Made by a program: the position numbers and the translations under genes. The notes beneath the pieces are model-generated. The model saw only the letters and a program-made list of their open reading frames with translations. It did no database searches and was not told where the DNA came from. Positions 16,464 to 25,009 of a stretch of 64,000 bases of DNA are shown here, piece by piece (the stretch's first letter is position 1; each line of letters begins with the position of its first letter). The stretch lies in the NCBI RefSeq assembly GCF_000419765.1, contig NZ_ATTQ01000002.1, positions 372,001-436,000 on the forward strand. Reading direction: 5' to 3'. Source of the DNA: Rhizobium mongolense USDA 1844. Its GTDB lineage: Bacteria; Pseudomonadota; Alphaproteobacteria; Rhizobiales; Rhizobiaceae.

Positions 16464-17717
16464 ATGCGGAAGACGCTTGCGAGCCTGGCGCTTGCTGCCT
16501 TCCTGTTATCGGCCTGCGGCGGACGGCACGTCGGCGTGATGACGCCGGTGGGATCCGTGCAGCCGGGCACGTCGAAAGTCGACCTTCTCGTCGCAACCAC
16601 GCGCGCACAGGACAAGGATCCCGCCGTCCTCTTTTCTGGCGAGCGCGGCACCGGACTGATGGTCACTGCGGTCAACGTTTCGATACCGCCGGATGCCAAT
16701 CGCAAGATCGGTCAGGTGCAATGGCCGAAGCGCCTGCCGGCCAATCCGCTTCGCGATTTCGTCACCGTGTCCGTCGATCCGCTGGAAGGAGAGCAGGCAG
16801 GCGAGGTTTGGCTGAAGAGCCATATGCCGAAGAGCCGCCGCGTGCTGGTCTTCGTCCATGGCTTCAACAATCTTTACGAGGATTCCGTTTACCGCTTCGC
16901 GCAGATCGTTCACGATTCGCATGCGGACGTGGCGCCGGTCGTCTTCACCTGGCCGTCGCGCGGAAGCATCTTCGACTATAACTACGACAAGGAAAGCACG
17001 AATTATTCCCGCGATGCGCTGGAAGAGCTGCTGCGCCGCACCGCCCGGAACCCGGCAGTCAGCGATATCACCATCATGGCGCATTCCATGGGCACTTGGC
17101 TGACCGTCGAGGCGCTGCGCCAGATGGCGATCCGGGACGGGCATGTTGCAAGCAAGATCAACAACGTCATCCTTGCCTCACCCGATCTCGACGTTGATGT
17201 TTTCGGGCGGCAATTCGTGAGCCTCGGCGAGGAGAGGCCGCACTTTACCATCTTCGTTTCGCGGGACGACCGCGCGCTGGCGCTTTCGCGCCGCATTTCC
17301 GGCAATGTCGATCGCCTCGGCCAGATCGATCCTTCGGCGGAGCCTTATCGCAGCAAGCTCGAGGCGGCGGGCATCACCGTCCTCGATCTCACCAAGCTCA
17401 AGGGCGGCGACAGGCTGAACCACGGCAAATTCGCCGAAAGCCCGGAAGTCGTGAAGCTGATCGGCGACCGGCTGATCGCCGGCCAGACGATCACCGATTC
17501 GCAGGTCGGTCTTGGCGAAGCGGTTGGTGCCGTCGCGATCGGTGCCGCGCAGACGGTCGGCAGCGCGGCCAGCGTTGCCGTCAGCACCCCGATCGCGATC
17601 TTCGATCCGCGCACGCGCCGCAACTATGATGCCCAGTTGAAGCGCTTCGGCCAGTCGGTGGAGAATACCGCGGGCTCGGTCGGCGATACGGTCGGTGCCG
17701 GTTTGCCGACACAATAA
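16464..17717 (+). CDS. Lipoprotein alpha/beta hydrolase (DUF900 family)
   Basis: A 417-residue exported hydrolase-fold protein. The start at 16464 yields a lipoprotein signal, MRKTLASLALAAFLLSAC, with the acylated Cys in LSAC; an ATG at 16443 is the alternative. The DUF900 core spans about residues 120-300: RRVLVFVHGFNNLYEDSVYR (oxyanion strand), VVFTWPSRGSIFDYNYD, the nucleophile elbow IMAHSMGTWL (AHSMG instead of a strict GxSxG), and NVILASPDLD with the acid residue. The C-terminal quarter is low-complexity and Ala/Gly-rich. Substrate unknown; periplasmic esterase or lipase activity is inferred. It stands alone behind the sRNA gene. Confidence 0.87.
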   Translation: MRKTLASLALAAFLLSACGGRHVGVMTPVGSVQPGTSKVDLLVATTRAQDKDPAVLFSGERGTGLMVTAVNVSIPPDANRKIGQVQWPKRLPANPLRDFVTVSVDPLEGEQAGEVWLKSHMPKSRRVLVFVHGFNNLYEDSVYRFAQIVHDSHADVAPVVFTWPSRGSIFDYNYDKESTNYSRDALEELLRRTARNPAVSDITIMAHSMGTWLTVEALRQMAIRDGHVASKINNVILASPDLDVDVFGRQFVSLGEERPHFTIFVSRDDRALALSRRISGNVDRLGQIDPSAEPYRSKLEAAGITVLDLTKLKGGDRLNHGKFAESPEVVKLIGDRLIAGQTITDSQVGLGEAVGAVAIGAAQTVGSAASVAVSTPIAIFDPRTRRNYDAQLKRFGQSVENTAGSVGDTVGAGLPTQ

Positions 17718-17787
17718 AATTCCTCATAGGCATTCACCTCATTCTGATATATCACAACGCAAGTCCTGCCGCTAAAATCTTGCCTTG

Positions 17788-19050
17788 ATGGATAATGATA
17801 TGACGAATGAGAGGAAGCAGACCGTCGCCGTTGTCGGCGCAGGCGTCATCGGCGCATCGATTGCTTTCGAAATGCAGCAACGCGGCTTTCAGGTGACGCT
17901 GATCGACAAGGGCGAGCCGGGGCGTGGTACGTCCTACGGGAATATGGCGAGCATCGCGCTCGATTTCACCGCCGGTTCTGGTCCGGCGACCTGGAAGAAA
18001 ATTCCCCGCTGGCTGATGGATCCCGAGGGGCCGGTCTGGCTGCGTCCGTCTTACGCTCCGAAAATGCTTCCTTGGTTCTTGCGTTTCATCGCGGCCGGCC
18101 GCCGGTCCCGTCTGCGCGGGATCGAAGATGCAGGCATGAACCTGACGCGCCGGGCGCTAGGCGATTTCCGGACCATGCTTTCTGCAATCGGCGCACCGGA
18201 ACTCATGACGGAGGAGGGCTGCCTCGCCATCTATGAGACGGAAGCTGAATTCGCCGCCGACCGCGGCCATATCGAGTTAATGCAGCGCTATGGCTTCGAT
18301 TTCGAGATCTTGAACGGCGGCGCGATCCGCCACTACGAGCCGGAACTTTCACCCTCGATCGCGAAGGCCGTGCTTTTGCCGGACAACAAATCGATCCGTG
18401 ATCCCTATCAATTGGTGGTCAAGCTTGCGGACGCCGCCCAGGCGGCGGGCGCGCGCTTCGTTTCAGGTGTCGTGCGCAATATCGAACGCAAACCGGCGGG
18501 CGATGCTGTCGTGCTGCTTCAGGACGGCGGCCGCATCGAGGTCAACTCCGCGGTAATGGCAGCCGGTGTGCACACGCGCGAGCTTGCCGCAAGGCTTGGC
18601 GAGCCGATCCCGCTGGAGACCGAGCGCGGCTATCACACGCAGATCATGAAGCCTGGCATCTCGATGCGCTATTCGGTCATCTGGCCGCATCGCGCTTTCA
18701 TGGTGACGCCGACGGCCGGCGGCATTCGCGTCGGCGGCAACGTCGAACTGGCGGGTCTCGACGCGCCGCCGGATTTCCGCCGCCCGCGATTGCTCGTGCG
18801 CCATGCGCAACGTGCGCTGCCGGGTTTGAAGGTCGAAGAGACAACCGAATGGATGGGCCATCGCCCGGCGCTGCCGGATACGATCCCGATCATCTCGCCT
18901 TCATCGAAGATGCCGGGCGTCTGGTATGCAACCGGCCACGGCCATCTCGGCCTGACGCTTTCGGCGACGACAGCGAAGCTGATCGCCGATATGGTGATGG
19001 GGGGCAAACCCGCCGTCGACATGACCCCTTTCCGCATAAACCGATATTAG
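17788..19050 (+). CDS. FAD-dependent D-amino acid dehydrogenase (DadA-like)
   Basis: A 420-residue flavoprotein of the DAO/DadA family. The dinucleotide-binding motif VAVVGAGVIGASIAFEMQQR (about residues 12-31) with the following acidic LIDKGEPGRGTSYGNMAS is intact, and the C-terminal FAD region reads PGVWYATGHGHLGLTLSATT. Such enzymes oxidise D-amino acids, including D-hydroxyproline, passing electrons to the respiratory chain. It heads a three-gene set with an SDR 9 bases downstream and a proline-racemase-family enzyme. That context points to hydroxyproline or a related D-amino/imino acid. The start is ambiguous between 17785, 17788 and 17800, with no clear ribosome binding site. Confidence 0.85.
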   Translation: MDNDMTNERKQTVAVVGAGVIGASIAFEMQQRGFQVTLIDKGEPGRGTSYGNMASIALDFTAGSGPATWKKIPRWLMDPEGPVWLRPSYAPKMLPWFLRFIAAGRRSRLRGIEDAGMNLTRRALGDFRTMLSAIGAPELMTEEGCLAIYETEAEFAADRGHIELMQRYGFDFEILNGGAIRHYEPELSPSIAKAVLLPDNKSIRDPYQLVVKLADAAQAAGARFVSGVVRNIERKPAGDAVVLLQDGGRIEVNSAVMAAGVHTRELAARLGEPIPLETERGYHTQIMKPGISMRYSVIWPHRAFMVTPTAGGIRVGGNVELAGLDAPPDFRRPRLLVRHAQRALPGLKVEETTEWMGHRPALPDTIPIISPSSKMPGVWYATGHGHLGLTLSATTAKLIADMVMGGKPAVDMTPFRINRY

Positions 19051-19059
19051 GAGGAACCG

Positions 19060-19770
19060 ATGTCCGATACCACGAAGCCCGTAGCGCTGATCACCGGTGG
19101 CGGCCGCGGCATGGGCGAGGCGATTGCCCGCGAACTGGCCGCACAGGGCTATCGTCTGGCGCTGATGTCGCCCTCCGAAAGCTGCGAGACGCTGGCCCTC
19201 GAGCTTGGCGGCGTTGCCTGGCGCGGCGTGGCGGAAAAGGCTGAAGACATCCAGGCGATTTTCGACCTGACGATGAAGACCTATGGCCGCATCGACGCTG
19301 TCGTGAACCATACCGGTCATCCGCCGAAGGGCGATCTCCTGGATATCACTGATGAGATGTGGACGCTCGGTTCCGACATGATGATCCTGTCGCTGGTGCG
19401 CATGACCCGCCTCGTGACGCCCGTCATGCTCAAGCAGGGCAAGGGCGCTTTCGTAAACGTCACGACCTTCGCCGCCTATGAACCGTCACTGATCTTCCCC
19501 GTTTCCTGCACCTATCGCGCCGCGGCAGGCGCCTTCACCAAGCTTTATTCGGATCGCTATGCTGCGGATAATATCCGCATGAACTGCATCCTGCCCGGTT
19601 ATATCGACAGCCTTAACCACAAGCCGGAAACCGCTGACAAGATCCCGATGAAGCGGATCGGCCGTATGGAAGAAATCGCAAAGACCGCTGCTTTCCTGCT
19701 TTCCGACGACGCGGGCTACATCACGGGTCAGAATATCCGCGTCGATGGCGGCGTCACGCGTCACGTTTGA
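19060..19770 (+). CDS. SDR-fold protein with an altered catalytic tetrad
   Basis: A 236-residue short-chain dehydrogenase/reductase. The cofactor motif TGGGRGMGEAIA (residues 12-23) and the C-terminal YITGQNIRVDGGVTRHV are canonical. The active site is not: the usual NVSS serine is Thr135/Thr136 (FVNVTTFAAY), and after Tyr152 the YxxxK lysine position is Ala156 (TYRAAAGAFTKLY). It may have lost or changed dehydrogenase activity, or use another base such as Lys161. The ribosome binding site AGGAGG precedes the ATG. It lies between the FAD dehydrogenase and the racemase-family gene, with 9- and 12-base gaps. Confidence 0.88.
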   Translation: MSDTTKPVALITGGGRGMGEAIARELAAQGYRLALMSPSESCETLALELGGVAWRGVAEKAEDIQAIFDLTMKTYGRIDAVVNHTGHPPKGDLLDITDEMWTLGSDMMILSLVRMTRLVTPVMLKQGKGAFVNVTTFAAYEPSLIFPVSCTYRAAAGAFTKLYSDRYAADNIRMNCILPGYIDSLNHKPETADKIPMKRIGRMEEIAKTAAFLLSDDAGYITGQNIRVDGGVTRHV

Positions 19771-19782
19771 TAGGAGTAAAAA

Positions 19783-20820
19783 ATGAGGTGGAAGCGTACC
19801 ATCCAGCTTCTGGACGTTCACTGCGAAGGCGAGATCGGCAAGGTCGCGATTGGCGGTCTGCCGAAAATTCCCGGCGAAACCGTTGCCGCGCAGCTTCACT
19901 GGTTGAATACCGACCCCAAGGGGACCGAGCTTCGCCGTTTCCTCTGCCTCGAGCCGCGCGGCGCGCCGATCGGGTCCGTCAATCTGCTCTTGCCGGCCAA
20001 GCATCCTGATGCCGATGCAGCCTTCGTCATTCTGCAGCCCGATCAGGCGCATGCGAGTTCGGGCTCGAATTCGATTTGCGTCGCCACCGCGCTGCTCGAA
20101 TCGGGCATCGTCGAAATGAAGGAACCTGAAACGGTTGTTACCCTGGAGACTGCGGCCGGTCTGGTAAAGGCGCTGGCAACCTGTCGCGATGGCCGCTGCG
20201 AGAAGGTGCGGCTCACCATGGTTCCGGCTTTCGTCCATCAACTGGACGTCGAGATCCAAACGCCGCATTGGGGCAAGGTCAAAGCGGACATCTGCTATGG
20301 CGGCATCTTCTACGCATTGATCGATGTCCGCCAGATCAACCTGACGATTGAGAAGACGAATGCGGCAGGCCTCGTTCAGGCAGGAATGATCCTCAAGGAG
20401 ATCATCAATCGCGACATCCCGGTCATACATCCGGAAATTCCAGCCATCTCAGGTGTTGCCTATGTGATGTTTCGCGATACCGAGCCGGATGGCGCGGTGC
20501 GCACCTGCACGACCATGTGGCCCGGCCGCGCCGACCGCTCGCCCTGCGGCACCGGCAGCTCGGCGAACCTGACTGCGCTCCATGCACGCGGCAAGGCCAA
20601 GGTCGGCGATATCTTCATGTCACGCTCGATCATCGGCTCGGAATTCGAGGTTGGCTTGCAAGCGGTGACCGAAGTTGCAGGCCGCCCGGCCATCATCCCG
20701 ACGATCACCGGCCGCGGTTTCACCTTCGGCCTGTCGCAGGTGGCGCTCGACCCCTTCGATCCGCATCCGGACGGCTTCGCGCTGACGGATGTCTGGGGGC
20801 CGCAGGCGGGCGAGATTTAA
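19783..20820 (+). CDS. Proline racemase superfamily enzyme (hydroxyproline epimerase or trans-3-hydroxyproline dehydratase type)
   Basis: A 345-residue protein of the proline racemase fold. The second catalytic cysteine is present in DRSPCGTGSSANLTALHARG (Cys255), but the first is a serine: the usual MCGHxxI motif reads SSGSNSI (Ser93). Ser/Cys variants are known among 4-hydroxyproline 2-epimerase and trans-3-hydroxy-L-proline dehydratase relatives rather than true proline racemases. With a DadA-type dehydrogenase in the operon, the pathway is most likely L-hydroxyproline to D-hydroxyproline to an imine. Uptake genes and the later deaminase/aldolase steps of the pathway are not in this window. 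It converges with the FucU-like gene, three bases apart. Confidence 0.88.
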   Translation: MRWKRTIQLLDVHCEGEIGKVAIGGLPKIPGETVAAQLHWLNTDPKGTELRRFLCLEPRGAPIGSVNLLLPAKHPDADAAFVILQPDQAHASSGSNSICVATALLESGIVEMKEPETVVTLETAAGLVKALATCRDGRCEKVRLTMVPAFVHQLDVEIQTPHWGKVKADICYGGIFYALIDVRQINLTIEKTNAAGLVQAGMILKEIINRDIPVIHPEIPAISGVAYVMFRDTEPDGAVRTCTTMWPGRADRSPCGTGSSANLTALHARGKAKVGDIFMSRSIIGSEFEVGLQAVTEVAGRPAIIPTITGRGFTFGLSQVALDPFDPHPDGFALTDVWGPQAGEI

Positions 20821-20823
20821 GCG

Positions 20824-21300
20824 TTAATAGTCGAAAGGCTCGACTGCCCCCTTGGCGCCTTCGCCGGCAGCCTTCGGATAGATGACGCCCTTGCGCAGGA
20901 TGATGTTGGCATAAAGACGCGGCTCGCTTGTCTGAATGACGGCGTAGGCGGCGCGAACGCGGTTATAGAAATCCTGGCCGACGAGCGGCGTCACCTGGCG
21001 ATGCGGCTCGTGCTTGGCGCAGCAGTCGATCATTTCCTCGTGCACGGGATCGAGCTTGTCACGCTCGGCCTTGACGGTCGAGCGGAAGATCGCTTCCGGC
21101 ACGAAATCGTCGATCGGCAGCACGCTGAGAACCGCGTCGAGCACCGGTACGACGCCGTGGCCGTCGAGACGGATCAGGCGACGTCCATGCTCGACACCCG
21201 GATAATTGCCGTCGACGATGGCGATCTCGTCGCCATGGCCCATCTCGCGCAGCGTCGAAAGCAGTTGCGGACTTAAGAGCGGATCAAGTCCCTTCAGCAT
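20824..21300 (-). CDS. RbsD/FucU-family sugar mutarotase
   Basis: A 158-residue protein starting MLKGLDPLLSPQLLSTL; the frame is open eight codons upstream. The family signature REMGHGDEIAIVDGNYPG holds the conserved His/Asp residues at about 22-35, and the C-terminus ends with YANIILRKGVIYP, as in FucU. These enzymes interconvert anomers of fucose, ribose or similar sugars before metabolism. The start overlaps the ROK regulator stop by 17 bases, so the pair is cotranscribed and divergent from frcBCAK. The mutarotase therefore probably serves a sugar taken up by the Frc transporter. A second FucU paralogue lies at 56294-56740. Confidence 0.92.
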   Translation of the reverse strand: MLKGLDPLLSPQLLSTLREMGHGDEIAIVDGNYPGVEHGRRLIRLDGHGVVPVLDAVLSVLPIDDFVPEAIFRSTVKAERDKLDPVHEEMIDCCAKHEPHRQVTPLVGQDFYNRVRAAYAVIQTSEPRLYANIILRKGVIYPKAAGEGAKGAVEPFDY

Positions 21301-22531
21301 TTTCGATCTCCTTGAAAAGCACATTCTGGTCGGTCAGATAGCGCGCAAAAATCGGCAGGCTCGCGCCACCGATCGCGCGCGCTTGCGCCCCCACCACACC
21401 CTCGATGATCTCTGGCATCACAACACCCTGCAGGTCGAGTTTCGCGGCCTCGCGGGTTGTTGCGCTTACGATGCGTTTGCGCACCCAGCCGGGGAAGCCG
21501 CCGTCGATGACGGCTGCGCTGAAATCGATGATCGAGGCAGCGGCAACGATCGCCTGCGCCAAGGCTTTCGCGGTATCCTGGATCCAGGTCTCCATCGGCG
21601 CGCCGAAATCCACCCAGTCGTCGGCGGAGTACCAGAGCGGCTGAGGGTCGATGCCTTTCTCGCGCAACATGTTTTCGAGCACGAAGATCGAGGCAATATC
21701 GAGAAGCTGGCGGTTCTCGCCGTTCTTGCCGCGCACCGGAAGCGGGCCGATCGCGCCGGCAGTGCCAGTTCGGCCGGAGAAGATCGCCGAGTTGAGGACG
21801 ATGCCGCCGCCGATGAACGAGCCTATGAAAAGATAGACGAAATCCGGGTAGGATGGGCCGACGCCGAAGACGAGCTCAGCGCCGCAGGCGCTGGTCGCAT
21901 CGTTTTGCAGATAGACCGGATGTGAAACGCGTGCGGCAACTTCGGCCTGCAGGTCGAACCCGCGCCAGACTTCCATCGCGCCCTCCGGCGCCCCGACCTC
22001 GTCTGCCCAGTTCCAAAGCTCGAAGGGCGCGGCGATGCCGATGCCTGCGATCCGGCTCCGTTGCCTCTCGTCGAGTTTGCTTTCAAGCTCCCGGATGCCG
22101 GAAATGATGAAGGCGAGAATTTCGTCGGGTTGGGGATAGGCATATGTCTGGTGCAACTGCATGCGGATGCGCCCGACGAAATCCATCAAAACCAGATCGG
22201 CGCTGCGCCGGCCCATCTTTACGCCGAAGGAATAGACGGCGTCGGGATTGAGGTGCATTGGGATCGACGGCTGGCCGACGCGGCCGCGAACGGGTTCGCC
22301 TCTTGAAAGCACCCCCTCTCTCTCCAGTTCCCTCATGATGACGGAAACGGTTTGAGCAGAAAGGCCGCTGCGGCGTGCGATATCGGCCTTCGAAAGCGAG
22401 CCGTAGAGGCGCACCAGCGAAAGGACCAACCGCTCGTTATAAGCGCGCACCCTGACCTGGTTCGCGCCTCCCGCCGGGTTCAGAATAGGTGGTGTGCCCG
22501 GCGCGTGCGTCGGACCGTCCAAGGACGACAT
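21284..22531 (-). CDS. ROK-family transcriptional repressor (frc regulator)
   Basis: A 415-residue ROK protein. The start at 22531 (MSSLDGPTHAPG) is preferred because GGGAGGAG lies just upstream of it, inside the longer frame that begins at 22552. A winged helix-turn-helix sits at about residues 35-90 (GSLSKADIARRSGLSAQTVSVIMREL), followed by the ASKHA sugar-kinase-like domain with GIGIAAPF, FIGSFIGGGIVLNSAIFSG and AGAIGPLP. The zinc-cysteine CxCGxxGC motif of active ROK kinases is missing, so it should bind rather than phosphorylate sugar. Its position opposite frcB makes it the likely local repressor. Confidence 0.9.
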   Translation of the reverse strand: MSSLDGPTHAPGTPPILNPAGGANQVRVRAYNERLVLSLVRLYGSLSKADIARRSGLSAQTVSVIMRELEREGVLSRGEPVRGRVGQPSIPMHLNPDAVYSFGVKMGRRSADLVLMDFVGRIRMQLHQTYAYPQPDEILAFIISGIRELESKLDERQRSRIAGIGIAAPFELWNWADEVGAPEGAMEVWRGFDLQAEVAARVSHPVYLQNDATSACGAELVFGVGPSYPDFVYLFIGSFIGGGIVLNSAIFSGRTGTAGAIGPLPVRGKNGENRQLLDIASIFVLENMLREKGIDPQPLWYSADDWVDFGAPMETWIQDTAKALAQAIVAAASIIDFSAAVIDGGFPGWVRKRIVSATTREAAKLDLQGVVMPEIIEGVVGAQARAIGGASLPIFARYLTDQNVLFKEIENAEGT

Positions 22532-22768
22532 TGGGCCACTCCTCCCGTTCATTGGCCTATGCCTGATTTTTGATCAACATGCCACATGGAATTAATAATT
22601 CAATTGGATTTATTTATTGACAAGCGAATTTCTTTTCGTTCTTAATTGCGATCGTCAACATGTGGGGCGGCTTTGGAGGAGGCCTTTGACTGAATCTGCG
22701 GTGTCGTCCCGTATCTCAAATTCCGGTTCTGCCATGCGGGCGTTCCGGCTAATCTCTGGGAGGAGTTC
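22532..22768. promoter_or_regulatory. ROK-frc divergent control region
   Basis: The region between the divergent ROK and frcB genes is AT-rich in its middle. A perfect palindrome GAATT-AAT-AATTC occupies 22589-22601, and TTTATTTATTGACAA follows at 22610-22624. ROK repressors typically bind AT-rich palindromes, so this is the best operator candidate. A good ribosome binding site (GGGAGGAG) precedes frcB at 22769. Confidence 0.55.
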
Positions 22769-23788
22769 ATGAAGAAATCAGTTCTGGCTTTCGGCGCGCT
22801 TGCACTCGGCGTTGCTTTTTCCGCTCCGGCCATGGCCGCGGATGTTTCCGCCTGCCTCATCACCAAGACGGACACCAATCCGTTCTTCGTCAAGATGAAG
22901 GAAGGCGCGACGGCCAAGGCGAAGGAACTCGGCGTTACACTGAAGTCCTACGCCGGTAAGATCGACGGCGACAGCGAAAGCCAGGTTGCTGCTATCGAAA
23001 GCTGCATCGCCGATGGCGCGAAGGGCATTCTGATCACTGCATCGGATACCAAGGGCATCGTTTCGTCGGTCAAGAAAGCGCGCGACGCTGGCCTGCTGGT
23101 CATCGCGCTCGACACGCCGCTCGATCCGGCCGATGCCGCTGACGCAACCTTTGCGACCGACAACCTGCTCGCCGGCAAGCTGATTGGCCAGTGGGCGAAG
23201 GAAACGCTTGGCGACAAGGCCAAGGACGCCAAGGTCGGCTTTCTCGATCTGACGCCGTCGCAGCCGACCGTCGACGTTCTGCGCGACCAGGGCTTCATGA
23301 TGGGCTTCGGCATCGACCCGAAGGACCCGAACAAGATCGGCGATGAAGACGATCCGCGCATCGTCGGTCATGATGTGACCAACGGCAACGAAGAAGGCGG
23401 CCGCAAGGCCATGGAAAACCTTCTCCAGAAGGATCCGAGCATTAACGTGATCCACACGATCAACGAACCGGCCGCTGTTGGTGCCTATCAGGCGCTGAAG
23501 GCTGTCGGAATGGAGAGCAATGTGCTGATCGTGTCGGTTGACGGTGGTTGCCCGGGCGTCCAGTCGGTCAAGGATGGCGTCATCGGCGCCACCTCGCAGC
23601 AGTACCCGCTGATGATGGCGGCTCTCGGCGTCGAGGCGATCAAGAAGTTCGCCGATAGCGGCGAAAAGCCGAAGCCGACCGAGGGCAAGTCCTTCTTCGA
23701 TACCGGTGTTTCGCTCGTCACCGACAAGCCGGTTTCCGGCGTCGAGTCCATCGACACCAAGGTCGGCACCGACAAGTGCTGGGGCTGA
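22769..23788 (+). CDS. frcB: Sugar ABC transporter periplasmic binding protein FrcB
   Basis: A 339-residue class B (ribose-type) substrate-binding protein with a clear signal peptide, [20 protein letters not shown] ending AMA. The mature protein begins [20 protein letters not shown], and the ribose-binding-family hinge and ligand segments follow ([56 protein letters not shown]). The gene order, with permease, ATPase and a small kinase downstream, matches the frcBCAK system of S. meliloti, which imports fructose, mannose and ribose. A stem-loop directly behind it probably favours high expression of the binding protein over the membrane parts. Confidence 0.92.
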   Translation: MKKSVLAFGALALGVAFSAPAMAADVSACLITKTDTNPFFVKMKEGATAKAKELGVTLKSYAGKIDGDSESQVAAIESCIADGAKGILITASDTKGIVSSVKKARDAGLLVIALDTPLDPADAADATFATDNLLAGKLIGQWAKETLGDKAKDAKVGFLDLTPSQPTVDVLRDQGFMMGFGIDPKDPNKIGDEDDPRIVGHDVTNGNEEGGRKAMENLLQKDPSINVIHTINEPAAVGAYQALKAVGMESNVLIVSVDGGCPGVQSVKDGVIGATSQQYPLMMAALGVEAIKKFADSGEKPKPTEGKSFFDTGVSLVTDKPVSGVESIDTKVGTDKCWG

Positions 23789-23809
23789 GCCTGGCTATCT
23801 AGCCACAAC

Positions 23810-23839
23810 AACGGCCGGGGCTTGATCCTCGGCCGTTTT
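23810..23839 (+). terminator. Intercistronic stem-loop after frcB
   Basis: AACGGCCG (23810-23817) pairs with CGGCCGTT (23830-23837) across a 12-nt loop, followed by TT. It lies 22 bases behind the frcB stop and 104 bases before frcC. It is probably a partial terminator or 3' stabiliser that keeps binding-protein mRNA in excess. Confidence 0.7.
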
Positions 23840-23942
23840 CGACAGACGATAAGCTCTTGCCTCAAGGACCGGCGTGCGAAGACCGGAGCAATATGGGCAA
23901 TAGCTTCCGCGCGCGGTTCGGCGCGAAAGCGGAGGAGAAAAA

Positions 23943-25007
23943 ATGACCGGAGCACAGGAATTCGAACGGGTTCTTGACGACAGCGATAAGAATGTCGCGT
24001 CGTTCGAACACCAGGACATCTCATTTCTGAAGCGTGCGCAGCACTTCCTGCACTCGACGCCGGCCGCGGTGCCGCTGATCGTGCTGGTGCTGGCGATCAT
24101 CATTTTTGGCATAGCGATTGGTGGGCGGTTCTTCTCGTCCTACACGCTCACGCTCATTCTGCAGCAGATCGCCATCGTCGGCATTCTCGGCGCGGCCCAG
24201 ACGCTGGTCATCCTGACCGCCGGCATTGATCTTTCGATCGGCGTCATCATGGTCATTTCCGCCGTCATCATGGGCAACTGTGCTATCACCTACGGAATTC
24301 CAACGCCGATTGCCGTCATCCTCGGCATGCTGGTTGGCGGCCTGTGCGGCTTGCTCAACGGTTTCCTCGTCGCCTACATGAAGCTGCCGCCGTTCATCGT
24401 GACGCTCGGCACGTGGAATATCGTTATGGCGACGAATTTCATCTACTCGGCAAACGAGACGATCCGCGATGCGGACGTGGATGCGCAGGCGCCGCTGCTG
24501 CATTTCTTCGCGCTCAGTTTCAAAGTCGGCAATGCGGTCTTGACGCTTGGCGTCATCGCCATGGTGCTGCTGGTGCTCGGGCTCTGGTATGTTCTCAACC
24601 ACACGGCCTGGGGTAGGCACGTCTATGCGGTCGGCGATGATCCGGAGGCGGCAAAGCTCTCCGGCATCCAAACCAAGAGCGTGCTGCTCACGGTCTATGC
24701 AATCTCGGGCGTCATCGCAGCCTTTGCAGCTTGGGTATCGATCGGCCGCAACGGCTCCATCTCGCCGTCTTCAGCGGTCACCGATTATAACCTGCAGGCG
24801 ATCACCGCCACCGTGATCGGTGGTATCTCGCTCTTTGGCGGCCGCGGTTCCATCCTCGGCACCCTGTTCGGCGCGATGATCGTCGGCGTCGTGTCCATGG
24901 GCCTCAACATGCTCGGGGCCGACCCCCAGTGGAAAGTCCTGCTGACGGGCGTGCTCATCATCGCCGCTGTCGCAATCGACCAGTGGATCAGAAAGGTTTC
25001 GGTGTAA
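23943..25007 (+). CDS. frcC: Sugar ABC transporter permease FrcC
   Basis: A 354-residue inner-membrane permease of the ribose/xylose (RbsC-like) family with about nine to ten helices. Diagnostic stretches are ILGAAQTLVILTAGIDLSIG, GLCGLLNGFLVAYMKLPPFI and TLGTWNI, and the EAA-like cytoplasmic loop AVGDDPEAAKLSGIQTKSVL. A cytoplasmic N-terminal extension of about 45 residues precedes the first helix. The start has a good GGAGGAG ribosome binding site. The frcA ATG follows the stop by two bases. Confidence 0.92.
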   Translation: MTGAQEFERVLDDSDKNVASFEHQDISFLKRAQHFLHSTPAAVPLIVLVLAIIIFGIAIGGRFFSSYTLTLILQQIAIVGILGAAQTLVILTAGIDLSIGVIMVISAVIMGNCAITYGIPTPIAVILGMLVGGLCGLLNGFLVAYMKLPPFIVTLGTWNIVMATNFIYSANETIRDADVDAQAPLLHFFALSFKVGNAVLTLGVIAMVLLVLGLWYVLNHTAWGRHVYAVGDDPEAAKLSGIQTKSVLLTVYAISGVIAAFAAWVSIGRNGSISPSSAVTDYNLQAITATVIGGISLFGGRGSILGTLFGAMIVGVVSMGLNMLGADPQWKVLLTGVLIIAAVAIDQWIRKVSV

Positions 25008-25009
25008 TC

